A stretch of DNA of 64,000 nt, from assembly GCA_023014365.1 (NCBI GenBank), contig JAEBUN010000001.1:558001-622000 (forward strand). Reading direction: 5' to 3'. Below are positions 1 to 9,807 of the stretch, one piece after another. This stretch comes from Lepiota brunneoincarnata. Taxonomy: Eukaryota; Basidiomycota; Agaricomycetes; Agaricales; Agaricaceae. The notes under the pieces are model-generated. The model was not told where the DNA came from and searched no databases. It saw only the letters and a list, made by a program, of their open reading frames with translations. The position numbers were made by a program, and so were the translations under genes. How positions within the stretch are numbered: the first letter of the stretch is position 1; every line of letters begins with the position of its first letter.

Positions 1-1398
1 ATACTGGCCAAAGGATTACAAAGTCAATTTTTCCATCTATCTATGGTCAGGCTCACATTCGTGCTCTTACTCAGGAGAATATCCAAACCGCATTCCGTAA
101 AACTGGGGTTGTTCCTCTTGACCGTCAAGTTATTTGCTCTGAGCTCTTTCAGCCTAGCTTGGAAACTTCTCGTAATGCACCCATGCCCCTTCCATTCAGC
201 ACTCCTATTCGCAACACTGCTAGAGCCATTACAATGCTAGCTGAAAAGCAAAATGTGGATGCTCAGAGTTCTATACCACTTGTTAGCGACGATTCTGACC
301 CAGAGGATGAACATGGTGTTAGCTTTGATGTTCCTGAATCTCTTGTTGACATGTTTGCTCGGCTCACAACCAACATCAACCATCCACTCTTTGCTCCTGA
401 CCCTCTTCCTTCCAACACTCCTCCCCCGGAGTACAACCCATTTGTTATGTCACCAGTCAAGAAGCAAACCGATCTTCTTCAGTTTGTACCTCAAACTGAA
501 CGGGAAAGTCTTCTTCAGGCCACATTACGGGATGCAGCATTACGCGAAGCATATCACAAAGGCCAGCTACAGGGCCAGCAGGCAGCCATCATCCTCCAGC
601 ATGTCTACTGTGGTCACATGCAAAATCAACTTCACGCAAAGGAGAAGAAAGCCAAGTCAAAGACATCTCGCAGTGCACTCTTGGGTGGAGTTCCTCGTTT
701 GTTGACTGGAGATGAGTTTGTTGAGGCAGTTGTGGCTAGAGAGCAGGAGATGAAGTAGGAAGATGAGGAGAAGCAGAATAAGCGCACAGTTAGGGCTTAT
801 CACTCAGAGAAGTTAAAGGAGTGGAAGGAAAAGGAGGCAAAGAGAATCAAGGAGAATAATTGGGAGAGAGTGAACTACAAGCTTTATATGGAGGTATGGA
901 AGGAAGACAACTTGGATCGGAAGGACAATGGTTTGGCTCCCCTCCCCCATCCTGGTCCACTGGGTCCACTCCCAAAACCAGTCCCAAAACCTACCCTTGC
1001 ACAATCTGCAAGGCATTGTGGCTTTCAAAACCTCTTCCAGCCCCAGGAAAAGGCTGCAAGTAGTGACTCTGACATTACTCATACATTTTCCAGTGATGAC
1101 GAGCACCAGGGGAGTAACAACGATGATGATTGAAATATTTCTGAAGGATTTACAGGGGTTTCGATGGCGGTGTGACCAAATGTCACACGCGGCGTCACAC
1201 TGTATAAAGGACTCGTTTTGTGCTTAAATTTCGAAGTGATACTATGCATTCAAAACTTGACGAAAAATTCTGTAATTCTGTAATTATATTTTGACAAAGT
1301 GTATCTACATATGTACAAAATTCGAAGTGGATATGTTGAGCTTTGTCCCCACTGTGTGCAAAATAAGTTTCGGTGTATAAAGGAGTGGTGAGTGACTG
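1..1398 (+). mobile_element. Right end of a pogo/Tc1-type DDE transposon
   Basis: The end of a cut-and-paste DNA transposon whose left end lies outside the window. It contains the C-terminal part of the transposase (3-1133) and about 265 bp of noncoding right end. The boundary can be placed because Helitron unit 3 has the matching uninterrupted sequence near 6843 (CTAACTGCTCAG). In unit 1 the same sequence resumes at TA 1399-1400, directly after AGTGACTG. Read inward on the minus strand, the element end starts CAGTCACTC; pogo-family termini often start CAGT, and the TA target fits the superfamily. The motif TGTATAAAGGA occurs twice near the end (about 1200 and 1374). The left terminal repeat needed for proof is not visible. 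Confidence 0.7.
3..1133 (+). pseudogene. DDE transposase, C-terminal part, with an in-frame amber stop
   Basis: Open from the left edge in one frame to the TGA at 1131-1133, except for one TAG at 756-758. Near position 60 it reads HIRALTQENIQTAFRKTGV, the conserved region after the DDE catalytic core in fungal pogo/DDE-1 transposases. A Pro/Ser-rich stretch and a charged Lys/Glu-rich tail follow (around 760-900), then an acidic C-terminus (SSDDEHQGSNNDDD). The frame continues cleanly for 125 codons after the TAG with the same charged composition, so the stop is probably a recent nonsense change. The DDE catalytic residues would lie left of the window. Confidence 0.75.
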
Positions 1399-1429
1399 TA
1401 ACTGCTCAGTGAGAGAAATGCAAAGTAAA

Positions 1430-2040
1430 TTGATATAATCAATGCTAAGATCAGGATAGTGGTAAATTGTGATAGAAAGTAACCACACATGCATGCCAAC
1501 AGCATGGATTGTGGTTAGTTTCATACTGTGTTTAAAATATAAGTAGTATAAGATATTCAGACATTGCTAGATTGTGATGGAAATTGATTACACATGCATG
1601 CCAAAGGCATGGATTGTGGTCAGTTTCCTGCTGTGTTCAAGATAACAGTAACATAACATATTCAGATAATGCTAGATTGTGATGGAAATTGACTACACAT
1701 GCATGCTGAAGGTATGGATTGTGGTCAGTTTCCTGCTGTGTTCACAATATAAGTAACACAACATATTCAGACAATGCTAGATTGTGATAGAAATTGACCA
1801 CCCACTACTGTGTTCAAATATAAGTAACATATTATACCTAGACAATGCTAAGATTAGGATAATGCTAAATTGCAATAGAAATTGACCACACATACATGCT
1901 GGAGGCATGGATTGTGGTCAGTTTCATGCTGTGTTCAAGATATAAGTAATATAACATATTCAGACAATACTAAATTGTGATGGAAATTGACCACACATGC
2001 ATGCTGAAGGCATGGATTGTAGTCAGTTCCCTACTGAATT
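1430..2040 (+). repeat. About 105-bp AT-rich repeats with a hairpin core (unit 1)
   Basis: The string GGATTGTGGT recurs at 1506, 1611, 1716 and 1909, giving a period near 105 bp with one shortened copy. Each repeat holds an imperfect palindrome: GACCACACATGCATGC, a 4-5 base spacer, then GCATGGATTGTGGTC. Flanking parts of the repeat (AATGCTAGATTGTGATGG and ATATAAGTAACATAACATA) are also shared. Equivalent arrays lie in units 2 and 3. Confidence 0.85.
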
Positions 2041-2722
2041 CAAGATATAAATAACATAACATACTTGAATAATACTAAACTTTAGATAATATAAACAACT
2101 AGCACACTCCAAGTGCCCAGGCTGAAGAGTCTGGGCATCTATTCAAATAATGCTAAGGTCATCAAGATATTGATTGACATGATCATGTAATCCATTCAGT
2201 GAATGCCAAAGTCATCAAAGCATTGATAAACAAGATCATGTGATCTATTCAGTCACTTACAAACATCAGTAAATAAGGTTATGTGACTTCCAAAAAAAAT
2301 TTTTCACTCAAATCTCTAAACTTAACTATAATGCTAAAGTCATCCAAATTTGTGTGTAAGCTCAAGCATGTATTGTGATTAGTTTCATGCTGTATTTAAT
2401 ATATTAGTAATATAATATACCTAGACAATACTAAGCTTCAGATAATATAAACAATTGTTACACTCCAAGTGCCCAGGCCGAAGGGTCTGGGCATCTATTC
2501 AGATAATGCTAAAGTTATTAAAATATTGTTAAATGCAATCATGTGATCCAGAAAAAACTTATACTAAATTCATTTAACTAACAGATTTCAAGTACTCAAA
2601 CCATCTCAAATAATACCAAAGTCATCAAAACATTCATAAATAAGGTCATGTGATCAAAATCCAGGCAAACAAATATCACCAAATAAAGTCATGTGACCTG
2701 ACAAAATTTTGTTATTATACTC

Positions 2723-2757
2723 CCTGTGCCGAAGGCACAGCTAGGGTCTTACCCTAG
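2723..2757 (+). terminator. Helitron 3' terminal hairpins, unit 1
   Basis: CTGTGCC-gaa-GGCACAG followed by CTAGGG-tctta-CCCTAG. Two consecutive hairpins ending in CTAG fit the Helitron rule of a 3' hairpin and a CTRR terminus. In this element class they are thought to stop rolling-circle transfer; here they separate units 1 and 2. Confidence 0.8.
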
Positions 2758-2942
2758 TCTTCTTATATAGAATGGGATGTCGAGGGTGGGATGATGGCTG
2801 CTGAGTCAGTTCTTACTAATAGTGACTAAGCAGTTTTGATTGGCTGGCTGGGGGGGTCGATGACAAGGAGGGGGTTTGGGAACCCATAAATTTGGGAATC
2901 TGGGGGGGTGTGGGGCGAGACGTTGACGGCGAAATTACGAAA

Positions 2943-3730
2943 TAAATTGATAGGGAGAATATTGAGGAATAAATTGATCTTTGTTTGAGAAGAAGGGGGT
3001 ATGGAGGGTGCTACAGTAGCTCAATCAACACGATACCTGGGGGGCCTAGGGAAGCCAATTGGCCCTCCCCTCCGGTGAAGACGCAAACTAAATCAATAGA
3101 GAGAACATTAAGCAATAACATCTTTGATGGTAATATTGATGGGGGTATTCCCAGTGCCAGAGGCGTTCGTTCTCTATATAAATTTGGGATTGGGGAGCGG
3201 CCTTGGGCCTTCCAACCTCCTGATTTAATGGGCATTTATTGATAGGTGGGATGTTGACCAATTGGACATGGCCCCTGATGGCCCATCAGAGGGGAAAATG
3301 CAAAAAGCGAATTCTAGCTGGCTTCCACTGGCTCTGTTACTACAATAACCTGGGGATCCCTGGGGATTAGGATTGCGAAGACTTGACAAAAGTCCGCAAA
3401 TGAATCAATAGGGAGATTGTGGAGGAACACAAATTACACCATAATTCTGAAGGAAATTTGTCCCAGGGGCCTGCATTCCTTCCACATCTGCGCTACTTTT
3501 TCCAGCACTATCTATCCAATGGGTGCACATGTTCCCAAAGTCCTGGACCAAATCGATAGGACCAGTATCGTGCAACACTCAATTTTCCATCGAACATGAT
3601 ATACAATATTGCTGCTCATATACTCATTCCTCTCGCGCCAGACCGGGGGATCACGTGTAGGGCATCCACTCCATAACTCCCAAGCAATCCACGAATAAAT
3701 CATTAGGTGGAATGTCGAGCAATCGGAATT
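2943..3730. repeat. Degenerate ~147-bp periodic motif, unit 2
   Basis: Six copies of a motif close to AATCAATAGGNGGAATNTTGAGCAAT, with ATAGG (or a variant) at about 2950, 3096, 3242, 3408, 3556 and 3703. The spacings are 146, 146, 166, 148 and 147 bp. Sequence between motifs is less conserved, though GCGAAGAC and AAGTCCGG-like strings often precede the motif. On the minus strand the motif reads like LN-IPPINKY or LFLSILPIDS, but the varying frame between copies argues against one continuous reading frame. Function unknown. Confidence 0.75.
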
Positions 3731-4589
3731 TCTTTGGAAATACGGGAATTCTGGCAATTGCTGACAAATCCGGATCAATGCCCATCTGAGCTTCTCACGC
3801 TCAGGCCACCATTGATCTTCCTGCCACCATCCCTCTCCAACCGTAAAAAATTGCTAGAAGTATGGATAAATTCCCAAAAATTCGGATAATGTTAAAATAA
3901 TACTTATTGTTAAACTGGATCAAAGAATACATTCAAAATCATTGTAAATCGCAAATAAACTGTAACAATAATCATAAAAATTCAGGAAAATTAGAAATAA
4001 ATTACAGATAAATCCAACTGCTCAGACAATGCAAAGTAAATAGTGGAAGTTTGATATAATCAAAACTGAGTGACCACACACCCATACTGCAACCAAGATA
4101 TAAGTAATACAATCTACTCAGATAATGCTAAGATCAGGATAATACTAAATTGTGATGGAAAGTAACTACACATGCATATTATATCCAAAATATAAGTAAT
4201 ACAATATACATAGACAATGCTAAGATCAGGATAGTGCTAGATTGCAATGGAAATTGACTACACATGCATGCTGAAGGCATGGATTGTGGTTAGTTTCATA
4301 CTATGTTCAAAATATAAGTAATATAACATATTCAGACAATGCTAGATTACAATAGAAAGTGACTACACAAGCATGCTGAAGGCATGTATTGTGGTCAGTT
4401 TCATGCTGTGTTCAAGATATAAGTGACATGACATATTCAGAAAATCCTAGATTATGATGGAAAATAAGGTATGGATTGTGGTCAGTTTCATGCAGTATTT
4501 AAGATCTGAGTAACATAACATATTCAGATAATGCTAAGCTTCAGATAATACCAGATGATATTAAATTATTTGTTCAAGATATATAATAA

Positions 4590-5345
4590 ACAATTAGCAT
4601 ACTCCAAGTGCCTAGGCCAAAGGGTCTGGGCACCTATTTAGATAATGCTAAAATGATCAAAATATCAGTAAATAAGGCTATGTGGCTCAGAAAATTTGAA
4701 TCTCTCTCAAAACAAGTAGATTATATATTCCAAGTGCCCAGGCTAAAAGGTCTGGGCATCTATTCAAATAATACTAAAAATATTAAAATATCAGCAAATA
4801 AGATCATGTAGTCTGAAACAATTAGTATACTCCAAGTGCCCAGGCCAGTCTGGGCATCTATTCAGATAATGCTAAAATGATTAAAATATCAGTAAATAAG
4901 ATTATGTGACTCAGAGAAATTGAATCTCTCTTAAAACAAGTAAACTACATACTCTAAGTGCCCAGGCTGAAGGATCTGGGCATCTATTCAGATAATGCTA
5001 AGGTCATTAAACAGGATCATATGATCCATTCAGTTGATACCAAACATTAGTAAACAAAGTCATATGACTTCCATAAAACTGTTTTTTCACTCAAACCTTC
5101 CCAAACTCAACTATTATTAAAATGTTTGTTCAAGATATATATTAAACAATTAGCATACTTCAAATACCCAGACTGAAGGATCTGGGCATCTATTTATATA
5201 ATGCTAAAGGCATTAAAATACCAGTAAACAAGGTCATATAATTTAGACAAATAGCTGTCATCAGTTGATTTTAAATCTCAAACAATTAGTGCAATCCAAG
5301 TGCCCAGGCCAAAGGGTCTGGGCATCTATTCAGATAATGCTAAAG
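4590..5345 (+). repeat. Hairpin repeats TGCCCAG...CTGGGCA (unit 2)
   Basis: About six copies of a 100-130 bp repeat starting with a variant of ACTCCAAGTGCCCAGGC, seen near 4598, 4726, 4830, 4948, 5155 and 5293. Each has inverted arms TGCCCAG and CTGGGCA around a loop like GCCGAAGGGT, then ATCTATTCAGATAATGCTAA and a variant of AAATAAGGTCATGTGACT. Single copies also occur in unit 1 (near 2110, 2470) and unit 3 (near 7450, 7810). The loop resembles that of the terminal hairpin of every unit. Confidence 0.8.
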
Positions 5346-5543
5346 TTATTAAAATATTGGTAAACATGATTATGTGATTCAGAAAAACTTATCCTAAGCT
5401 CATTTAACTAATACATTTCAAGTACCTAGGCTAACTCTGATAATTAAATAAGGTTATATGATCAACATATTGACAAATACAGACAAACAAATATCAACAA
5501 AGTCATGTGACCTAACAAAACTCAACTTTTTGTAATTATACTC

Positions 5544-5578
5544 CCTGTGCCAAAGGCACAGCTAGGGTCTTACCCTAG
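5544..5578 (+). terminator. Helitron 3' terminal hairpins, unit 2
   Basis: The same double hairpin as at 2723-2757, with a CAAAGG loop variant in the first hairpin. It ends in CTAG, immediately followed by TCTATAAGAGAATGG of unit 3. Confidence 0.8.
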
Positions 5579-5771
5579 TCTATAAGAGAATGGGACAACG
5601 AGCCTGGGATGATGGCTGATGACCAATTTTTAGTCAGCGCTGACCAATCCTGACATAATATTTTCTGATTGGCTGGCTGAGGGGGTGGATTCCAAGGAGG
5701 GGGCCTGGGGGCCTATACATTTCGGGATCTGGGGGGGTGGATAGCGAGATGTGAACGGCGAAATTAGTAAG

Positions 5772-6560
5772 CAGGTTGATAGGAAGAATGATGAGGAATA
5801 AATTGATCTTTGTGGGGGAAGAGGTGTCTGTAGAGGGCTGGGAAATGGTTCAATGGCATTGATACTTGGGCTTCCGATTGGGGCACGCTGGCCCTCCCCT
5901 TTCGCGAAGACGCAAAGCGAATCAATAGAGAGAACAATGAGGAATAACACCTTTGATGGGAATATTGATGGGGGTATTCCCGGTGCCAGAGGCGTTCATT
6001 TGCAATGTAAATTTGGGAGTGGGGGGCGGCTATAGGCATGGCAATCCTCTGATTTAACGAGTATTTATTAATAGGTGGAATGTTGAGCAATTGGACATGG
6101 GCTTTGATGGCCCATCAGAGGGGAAAATGCAAAAAGCGCATTTGAGTGGCTTCCACTGGCTCAATTGCTACAATACTTTGGTAGTCATTTGGGGTACAAA
6201 CTGCGAAGACCTCGCAGAAATCTGGAACAGAATCAATAGGGAGAATGTGGAGGAATAGTAATTACACTGTAATTTAAAAGGAAATTCATCCCAGGGCCTT
6301 GCAATTATCCTATATCTTTGCTACATTGACACATGTTACCCCTCATCTACGTGCACATGCCCTCAAAGTCCTGGACCATACCCATAGGAACAATATAGTG
6401 CAACACTCAATTTCATTTTGTACATGATATTGAATATCTCCGCTCATATACTCATTCCCCTCGCGCCAAACCTGGGATTCACGTGTCATACATCCCCATC
6501 ATGGCCTCCAAGCAATCCACAAATAAATCAATAGGTGGAATGTTGAGCAATCGGAATTTC
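5772..6560. repeat. Degenerate ~147-bp periodic motif, unit 3
   Basis: The same six motifs as in unit 2, with ATAGG at 5779, 5925, 6071, 6236, 6384 and 6531. The spacings (146, 146, 165, 148, 147) reproduce the pattern of unit 2 to within one base, including the single longer third gap. Confidence 0.75.
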
Positions 6561-6899
6561 TTGGGGAACATGGAAATTCTGGCAATTGCTGACACATCCG
6601 GATCAATGCCCACCTGAGCTTCTCACGCCCCGTCCACCATTGATCTTCCTGCCACCATCCCTCTCCAGCCATAAAAAATCGCTAAAAATACGCTTAAATT
6701 CGTGGAAATTCGGATAATATTAAAAGAATACTTATTGTTAAACAAGACCAAGCAATATATCCAAAATCATTGTAAATAGCAAATAAAACATAAAGATAAT
6801 TGTAAAAATTCAGGAAAATTAGAAATAAATTAAAGATAAATCTAACTGCTCAGTTACAGGTGAGAGAAATGCAAAGTAAATTGATGTAATCAATGCTAA

Positions 6900-7400
6900 G
6901 ATCAGGATAGTGGTAAATTGTGATAGAAAGTAACCACACATGCATGCCAACAGCATGGATTGTGGTTAGTTTCATACTGTGTTTAAAATATAAGTAGTAT
7001 AAGATATTCAGACAATGCTAGATTGTGATGGAAATTGATCACACATGCATGCCAAAGGCATGGATTGTGGTCAGTTTCCTGCTGTGTTCACAATATAAAT
7101 AACACAACATATTCAGACAATGCTAGATTGTGATAGAAATTGACCACCCACTACTGTGTTCAAATATAAGTAATATATTATACCTAGACAATGCTAAGAT
7201 TAGGATAATGCTAAATTGCAATGGAAATTGACCACACATGCATGCTGGAGGCATGGATTGTGGTCAGTTTCATACTGTGTTCAAGATATAAGTAATATAA
7301 CATATTCAGACAATGCTAAATTATGATGGAAATTGACCACACATGCATGCTGAAGGCATGGATTGTAGTCAGTTCCCTACTGAATTCAAGATATAAATAA
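6900..7400 (+). repeat. About 105-bp AT-rich hairpin repeats (unit 3)
   Basis: A near copy of the 1430-2040 array in unit 1, with the same order of repeats and the same shortened copy. The shared irregularities mean the arrays were copied as a block rather than expanded independently. Confidence 0.85.
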
Positions 7401-8067
7401 CATAACATACTTAGATAATACTAAGCTTTAGATAATATAAACAATTAGCACACTCCAAGTGCCTAGGCTGAAGGATCTGGGCATCCATTTAGATAATGCT
7501 ATGGTCATCAAGATATTGATTAACATGATCATGTAATCCATTGAGTGAATGCCAAAGTCATCAAAACATTGATAAACAAGATCATGTGATCTATTCAGTC
7601 ACTTACAAACATCAGTAAATAAGGTCATGTGACTTCCAAAAAAGATTTTCACTCAAATCTCTAAACTTAACTATAATGCTAAAGTCATCCAAATTTGTGT
7701 GTAAGCTCAGGCATGTATTGTGATTAGTTTCATGCTGTATTTAATATATAAGTAATATAACATACCTAGACAATACTAAGCTTCAGATAATATAAACAAT
7801 TGTTACACTCCAAGTGCCCAGGCCGAAGGGTCTGGGCATCTATTCAGATAATGCTAAAGTCATTAAAATATTGTTAAATGCAATCATGTGATCCAGAAAA
7901 AACTTATACTAAATTCATTTAACTAACAGATTTCAAGTACTCAAACTATCTCAAATAATACCAAAGTTATCAAAATATTCATAAATAAGGTCATGTGATC
8001 AAAATACAGACAAACAAATATTACCAAACAAAGTCATGTGACCTAACAAAATTTTGTTATTATACTC

Positions 8068-8102
8068 CCTGTGCCAAAGGCACAGCTAGGGTCTTACCCT
8101 AG
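8068..8102 (+). terminator. Helitron 3' terminal hairpins, unit 3
   Basis: The same CTGTGCC-aaa-GGCACAG and CTAGGG-tctta-CCCTAG pair, followed with no spacer by TCTATAAGAGAATGG, the 5' end of unit 4. Confidence 0.8.
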
Positions 8103-8303
8103 TCTATAAGAGAATGGGACAACGAGTCTGGGATAATGGCTGATGACCAATTTTTAGTCAGCGCTGACTAAGATTTGTCAGCTGACATAATATTTTCTGA
8201 TTAGCTGGCTGAGGGGGTGGATTCCAAGGGGGGGGTCTGGGGGCCTATAAATTTGGGGATCTGGGGTAGTGGGTAGCGAGATGTGAACGGCAAAATTACA
8301 AAG

Positions 8304-9090
8304 CAGGTTGATAGGAAGAATGATGAGGATAAATTGATCTTTGTGGGGGAAGAGGTGTCTGTAGAGGGTTGGGAAATGGTTCAATGTCAATGATACTTGG
8401 GATTCCGATTGGGGCACACTGGCCCTCCCTTTTCGCGAAGACACAAAGCGAATCAATAGAGGCAACAATGAGGAATAACACCTTTGATGCGGACATTGAT
8501 GGGGGGTATTCCCAGTGCCAGAGGCGTTCGTTTGCTATGTAAACATGGGTTTGGTGAGCGGCCATGGGCATGGCAACTTCCCAATTTAATGGGTATTTAT
8601 TGATAGGTGGGATGTGGAGGCATTGGACATAGGCTTTGATTGCCATCAGAGGAGAAAATGCAAAAAGCGGATTTTCAATGCCTTCCACTAGCTCAATTGC
8701 TACGATAATTTGGGGACCTTGGGCGATTAGGATTGCGAAGACTGGACAAAAGTCTGGAACGGAATCGATAGGGAGAATACTGAGGAACAATAATTCTAAC
8801 ATATATTAAAAGGAAATTCACCTCAGGGTCCTGCTGTCCCTTGGATATCATAGAACCTTGAGGGATTGGACATATGATGAATATGAAGATGTTCCTACAG
8901 TTTGAACCCGGCTCAATAGGCACAATATGATACAACAATCAATTTATGTTCACAAAGAAAATAAGGTATTGTCGCTCATAAAACGGTTTTCTACGTGCCA
9001 GACCTTGCACCCACATACCGAGCATCCACCCAATACCTCCCAAAAGGTCTGGGAATAAATCAATAGGCGGGACATTGAGCAATGGGAATT
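8304..9090. repeat. Degenerate ~147-bp periodic motif, unit 4
   Basis: Six motifs with ATAGG at 8311, 8456, 8603, 8768, 8916 and 9063, spaced 145, 147, 165, 148 and 147 bp. It is the third copy of the layout seen in units 2 and 3 and lies upstream of the Rep-helicase gene, where a Helitron 5' terminal region or promoter is expected. Confidence 0.75.
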
Positions 9091-9807
9091 TCTTTGAAAT
9101 TGTCCGAATTTTACAAATTGCTGACAAATCCGGATCAATGCTCAGAGGTCGCGACTGATGGCAACTGCCAATTACCTGATGTCCGACATACCCGACATCC
9201 AAACTTATCAGGGTTAAATAGCTGACCTGACAGCAGGGATGGCCTTCTTTCTGACCCCCACCATTGATCTCCCTGCCACCAAGGTGAGTCGTCCCCCCCC
9301 CAGTCACGAATATTCGTTAAAAATACGCAAAAATATGCAAAAAATCGGAAAATATTAAAACAATATTCGCTACCAAACAGGACCAAACGAATCATCGAGA
9401 ATCATCGTAAATCGCAAAAATCCGTAAAATTAACCGTAAAAATTCGTTCTAATTCAGGAAATTTTGAAATAAATTATAGATATCCAGCAAACAATATTCG
9501 CTACCAAACAGAACCAAATAAATCATCGAAAATCATCGAAAATCGCAAAAATCCGTAAATATATTCGTAAATATTCTCTAAAATTCAGAAAAAATTAAAA
9601 TAAATCATAGATACCCAGTCTAGCTGCTCAGATACAGGTGCTCATAATAAACCATCCCAACTTTGTGGATTAAAGGTGAGTAAAATGCGATTTAAATACC
9701 TAAAAATTGGTAATTGATTGTTTAATTAGAATAAATTAGTGATCTTTGAATAAGATGTGAGTATATTGTCATAATGTTTTTTTGCTAATAAAATATATTG
9801 TTTTTAG

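Larger units (their letters stand above)
1401..2757 (+). mobile_element. Non-autonomous Helitron unit 1, right part
   Basis: The distal part of a Helitron-like unit; its 5' part is presumably to the left of the inserted DDE element. The sequence closely matches 6843-8102 in unit 3. It has no plausible gene. It consists of roughly 105-bp AT-rich repeats (about 1430-2040), then repeats with the hairpin arms TGCCCAG and CTGGGCA (near 2110 and 2470). It ends with the hairpins GTGCC-gaa-GGCAC and CTAGGG-tctta-CCCTAG. The final CTAG (2754-2757) is the Helitron-type CTRR end, and unit 2 starts at the next base. Confidence 0.8.
2758..5578 (+). mobile_element. Non-autonomous Helitron unit 2
   Basis: A 2821-bp unit beginning TCTTCTTATATAGAATGG directly after the CTAG of unit 1 and ending in CTAG at 5575-5578. 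The first 1.25 kb matches the 5' regions of units 3 and 4 and holds the motif spaced about every 147 bp. The rest is AT-rich repeat arrays: the GGATTGTGGTYAG family (about 4080-4510) and the TGCCCAG...CTGGGCA family (about 4600-5340). No Rep or helicase sequence is present, so it would depend on the product of unit 4 or a relative. Confidence 0.85.
5579..8102 (+). mobile_element. Non-autonomous Helitron unit 3
   Basis: A 2524-bp unit starting TCTATAAGAGAATGGGACAA and ending CTAG at 8099-8102. Its left half parallels units 2 and 4; its right half (from about 6843) is nearly identical to unit 1 (1401-2757). It has the undisrupted version of the site where the DDE transposon sits in unit 1. No gene was recognised. 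The uneven similarity (left like unit 4, right like unit 1) fits recombination or template switching among units. Confidence 0.85.

Noticed and set aside
5764..6090. Minus-strand open stretches over the 5' regions of the Helitron units (also 8296-8802 and 5630-5950) as genes
   Set aside because: They follow the periodic motif, have no family resemblance, and the frame is not kept between motif copies. They are treated as by-products of the repeat, though an ancient coding origin is mentioned as a possibility.
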